From an uncultured Actinomycetes bacterium (GTDB lineage: Bacteria > Actinomycetota > Thermoleophilia > Solirubrobacterales > Thermoleophilaceae): a stretch of DNA of 15,455 nt. Location: the NCBI GenBank assembly GCA_946481495.1, contig CAMLNW010000034.1, forward strand, positions 1-15,455. The letters are read 5' to 3'. Position numbers and translations under genes: made by a program. Under the pieces are notes generated by a model. The model was not told the DNA's origin and did no database searches. It saw only the letters and a list, made by a program, of their open reading frames with translations. Shown one piece after another: positions 14,689-15,455 of the stretch. The stretch's first letter is position 1, and the number at the start of each line of letters is the position of its first letter.

Positions 14689-15455
14689 GCGGCGACCGAC
14701 GAGGTCGCGGCCTCGATCGAAGTTGCGGTGATCTCTACGAGACGGGTTAGGTCGGCCTCGGAGATCGCGAGCGGGGGCATTAGGACGACGACGTGGCCGA
14801 GAGGTCGCGCTCGGCGAGCCCGGGCAGCTGAGCATCCACCAACCGTGCCGCCGCGCCATCCCACCAGGATCGATCGCGGCGGCGGGTCTCGGCGACGTCG
14901 GGGCGGGCGGCGATCGGATCGAGTAGCTCGGCTAGGAGGTCGATCTTCGGCTGGAGCCGCTCGATCGTTTGGTCCTCTTCGAAGATGTCGAGCGTGGCGA
15001 GGGCGGCGGCGCAGGCGAGCGGGTTGCCGGTGTAGGTGTGGCCGTGGAAGAAGGTGCGGTAGTCGGTGTGGGCACCGAGGAAGCCGTCGTAGATCCGCTC
15101 GGTGGCGAGCGTGGCGGCGAGCGGGAGGTAGCCGCCGGTGATGCCCTTGGCGACGCACATCAGGTCGGGGGCGACGTCCTCGTGTTCGCAGGCCCACATC
15201 CGGCCGGTGCGGCCGAAGCCGGTGGCGACCTCGTCGCAGATCAGCAGGACGTCGTGCTCGTCACAGAGCTCGCGGACGGCGCGCAGATAGCCGGGCGGGT
15301 GGACGATCATCCCGGCGGCGCCCTGGACGAGCGGCTCGACGATCACGGCGGCGACCTCGCCCGGGTGGGCCTCGAGTAGGCGGCGCATGTCGTCGACGTC
15401 GCCGGGCTCCGCGGAGAGGGTGTCGAACAGCAGCGGACGGTAGGTGGCATGGAAG
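14676..15455 (-). pseudogene. bioA: Adenosylmethionine-8-amino-7-oxononanoate aminotransferase (BioA), 3' part, frameshifted
   Basis: PLP enzyme of biotin synthesis that aminates KAPA to DAPA, using S-adenosylmethionine as amino donor. The gene enters from beyond the right edge. The visible part starts [13 protein letters not shown] and includes [22 protein letters not shown] (the PLP-binding Asp), [13 protein letters not shown] with the PLP lysine, and [17 protein letters not shown], all typical of BioA. After DVAETRRR (about 14875) this frame degrades and stops at 14780. The family C-terminus [16 protein letters not shown] is found in another frame, ending with the TAG at 14676-14678. Restoring one G at about 14875 gives RRRGSILVGW, as expected. 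The next 15-20 residues still align poorly, so a second small indel is possible. Confidence 0.82.

Noticed and set aside
14428..14859. 143-codon minus-strand frame between NUDIX and bioA
   Set aside because: It is antisense to rubredoxin and overlaps both NUDIX and bioA ends. It has no recognisable motif and Arg-rich shadow composition.

Overview
This is a very GC-rich, gene-dense stretch of bacterial chromosome. Several protein types point to an actinobacterium of the class Thermoleophilia (Solirubrobacter/Conexibacter-like). These are a secreted lipoprotein ending in a basic 'LSEAA...TDAAGN' beta-sandwich domain, a short secreted RTX-type repeat protein with a 'RIYCGSGADTV' tail, and a C40 lipoprotein with a WGGGHG...YDCSGSV core. 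The lineage call is an inference from recalled family resemblance; no search was run. I see no rRNA, tRNA, CRISPR array, insertion sequence or phage gene.

Layout, left to right: the 3' part of an aldehyde dehydrogenase (+); a secreted M15/extensin-like peptidase with a frameshift (+); a 3Fe-4S ferredoxin behind a small membrane-anchored protein with a duplicated 20-residue motif (-); a C40 (NlpC/P60) lipoprotein with a frameshift, then a small Thr/Pro/Gly-rich anchored protein (+); ArfB (-); a perfect inverted repeat in the divergent gap; a PfkB-family kinase (+); a rhodanese (-); an SDR oxidoreductase (+); an acyl desaturase followed by the three transhydrogenase genes pntAA-pntAB-pntB (-); a lipoprotein (+); mmsA (+); a NUDIX hydrolase then the RTX protein (-); a rubredoxin (+); and the 3' part of bioA with a frameshift (-).

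Most genes are single-gene units that alternate in strand. Convergent neighbours often overlap at their stop codons, and divergent neighbours are separated by as little as 36 bp. Eight first-in-unit genes have a TANNNT hexamer ending exactly 6-7 nt before the start codon. This is the signature of leaderless transcripts, and it fixed several start choices here. The clearest functional unit is desaturase plus proton-translocating transhydrogenase, a plausible link between NADPH supply and lipid modification. mmsA (valine/inositol catabolism), bioA (biotin), and the small redox proteins (ferredoxin, rubredoxin) are housekeeping or accessory metabolism.

Three genes are each broken by what looks like a one-base G indel. 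This suggests sequence or assembly error as much as true pseudogenes. I found no convincing new defence or mobile system. The most unusual items are the duplicated-motif membrane protein, the 15-bp inverted repeat with three CTAGAAC elements, and a pntAB gene of only 57 codons that appears to lack two of its usual membrane helices.
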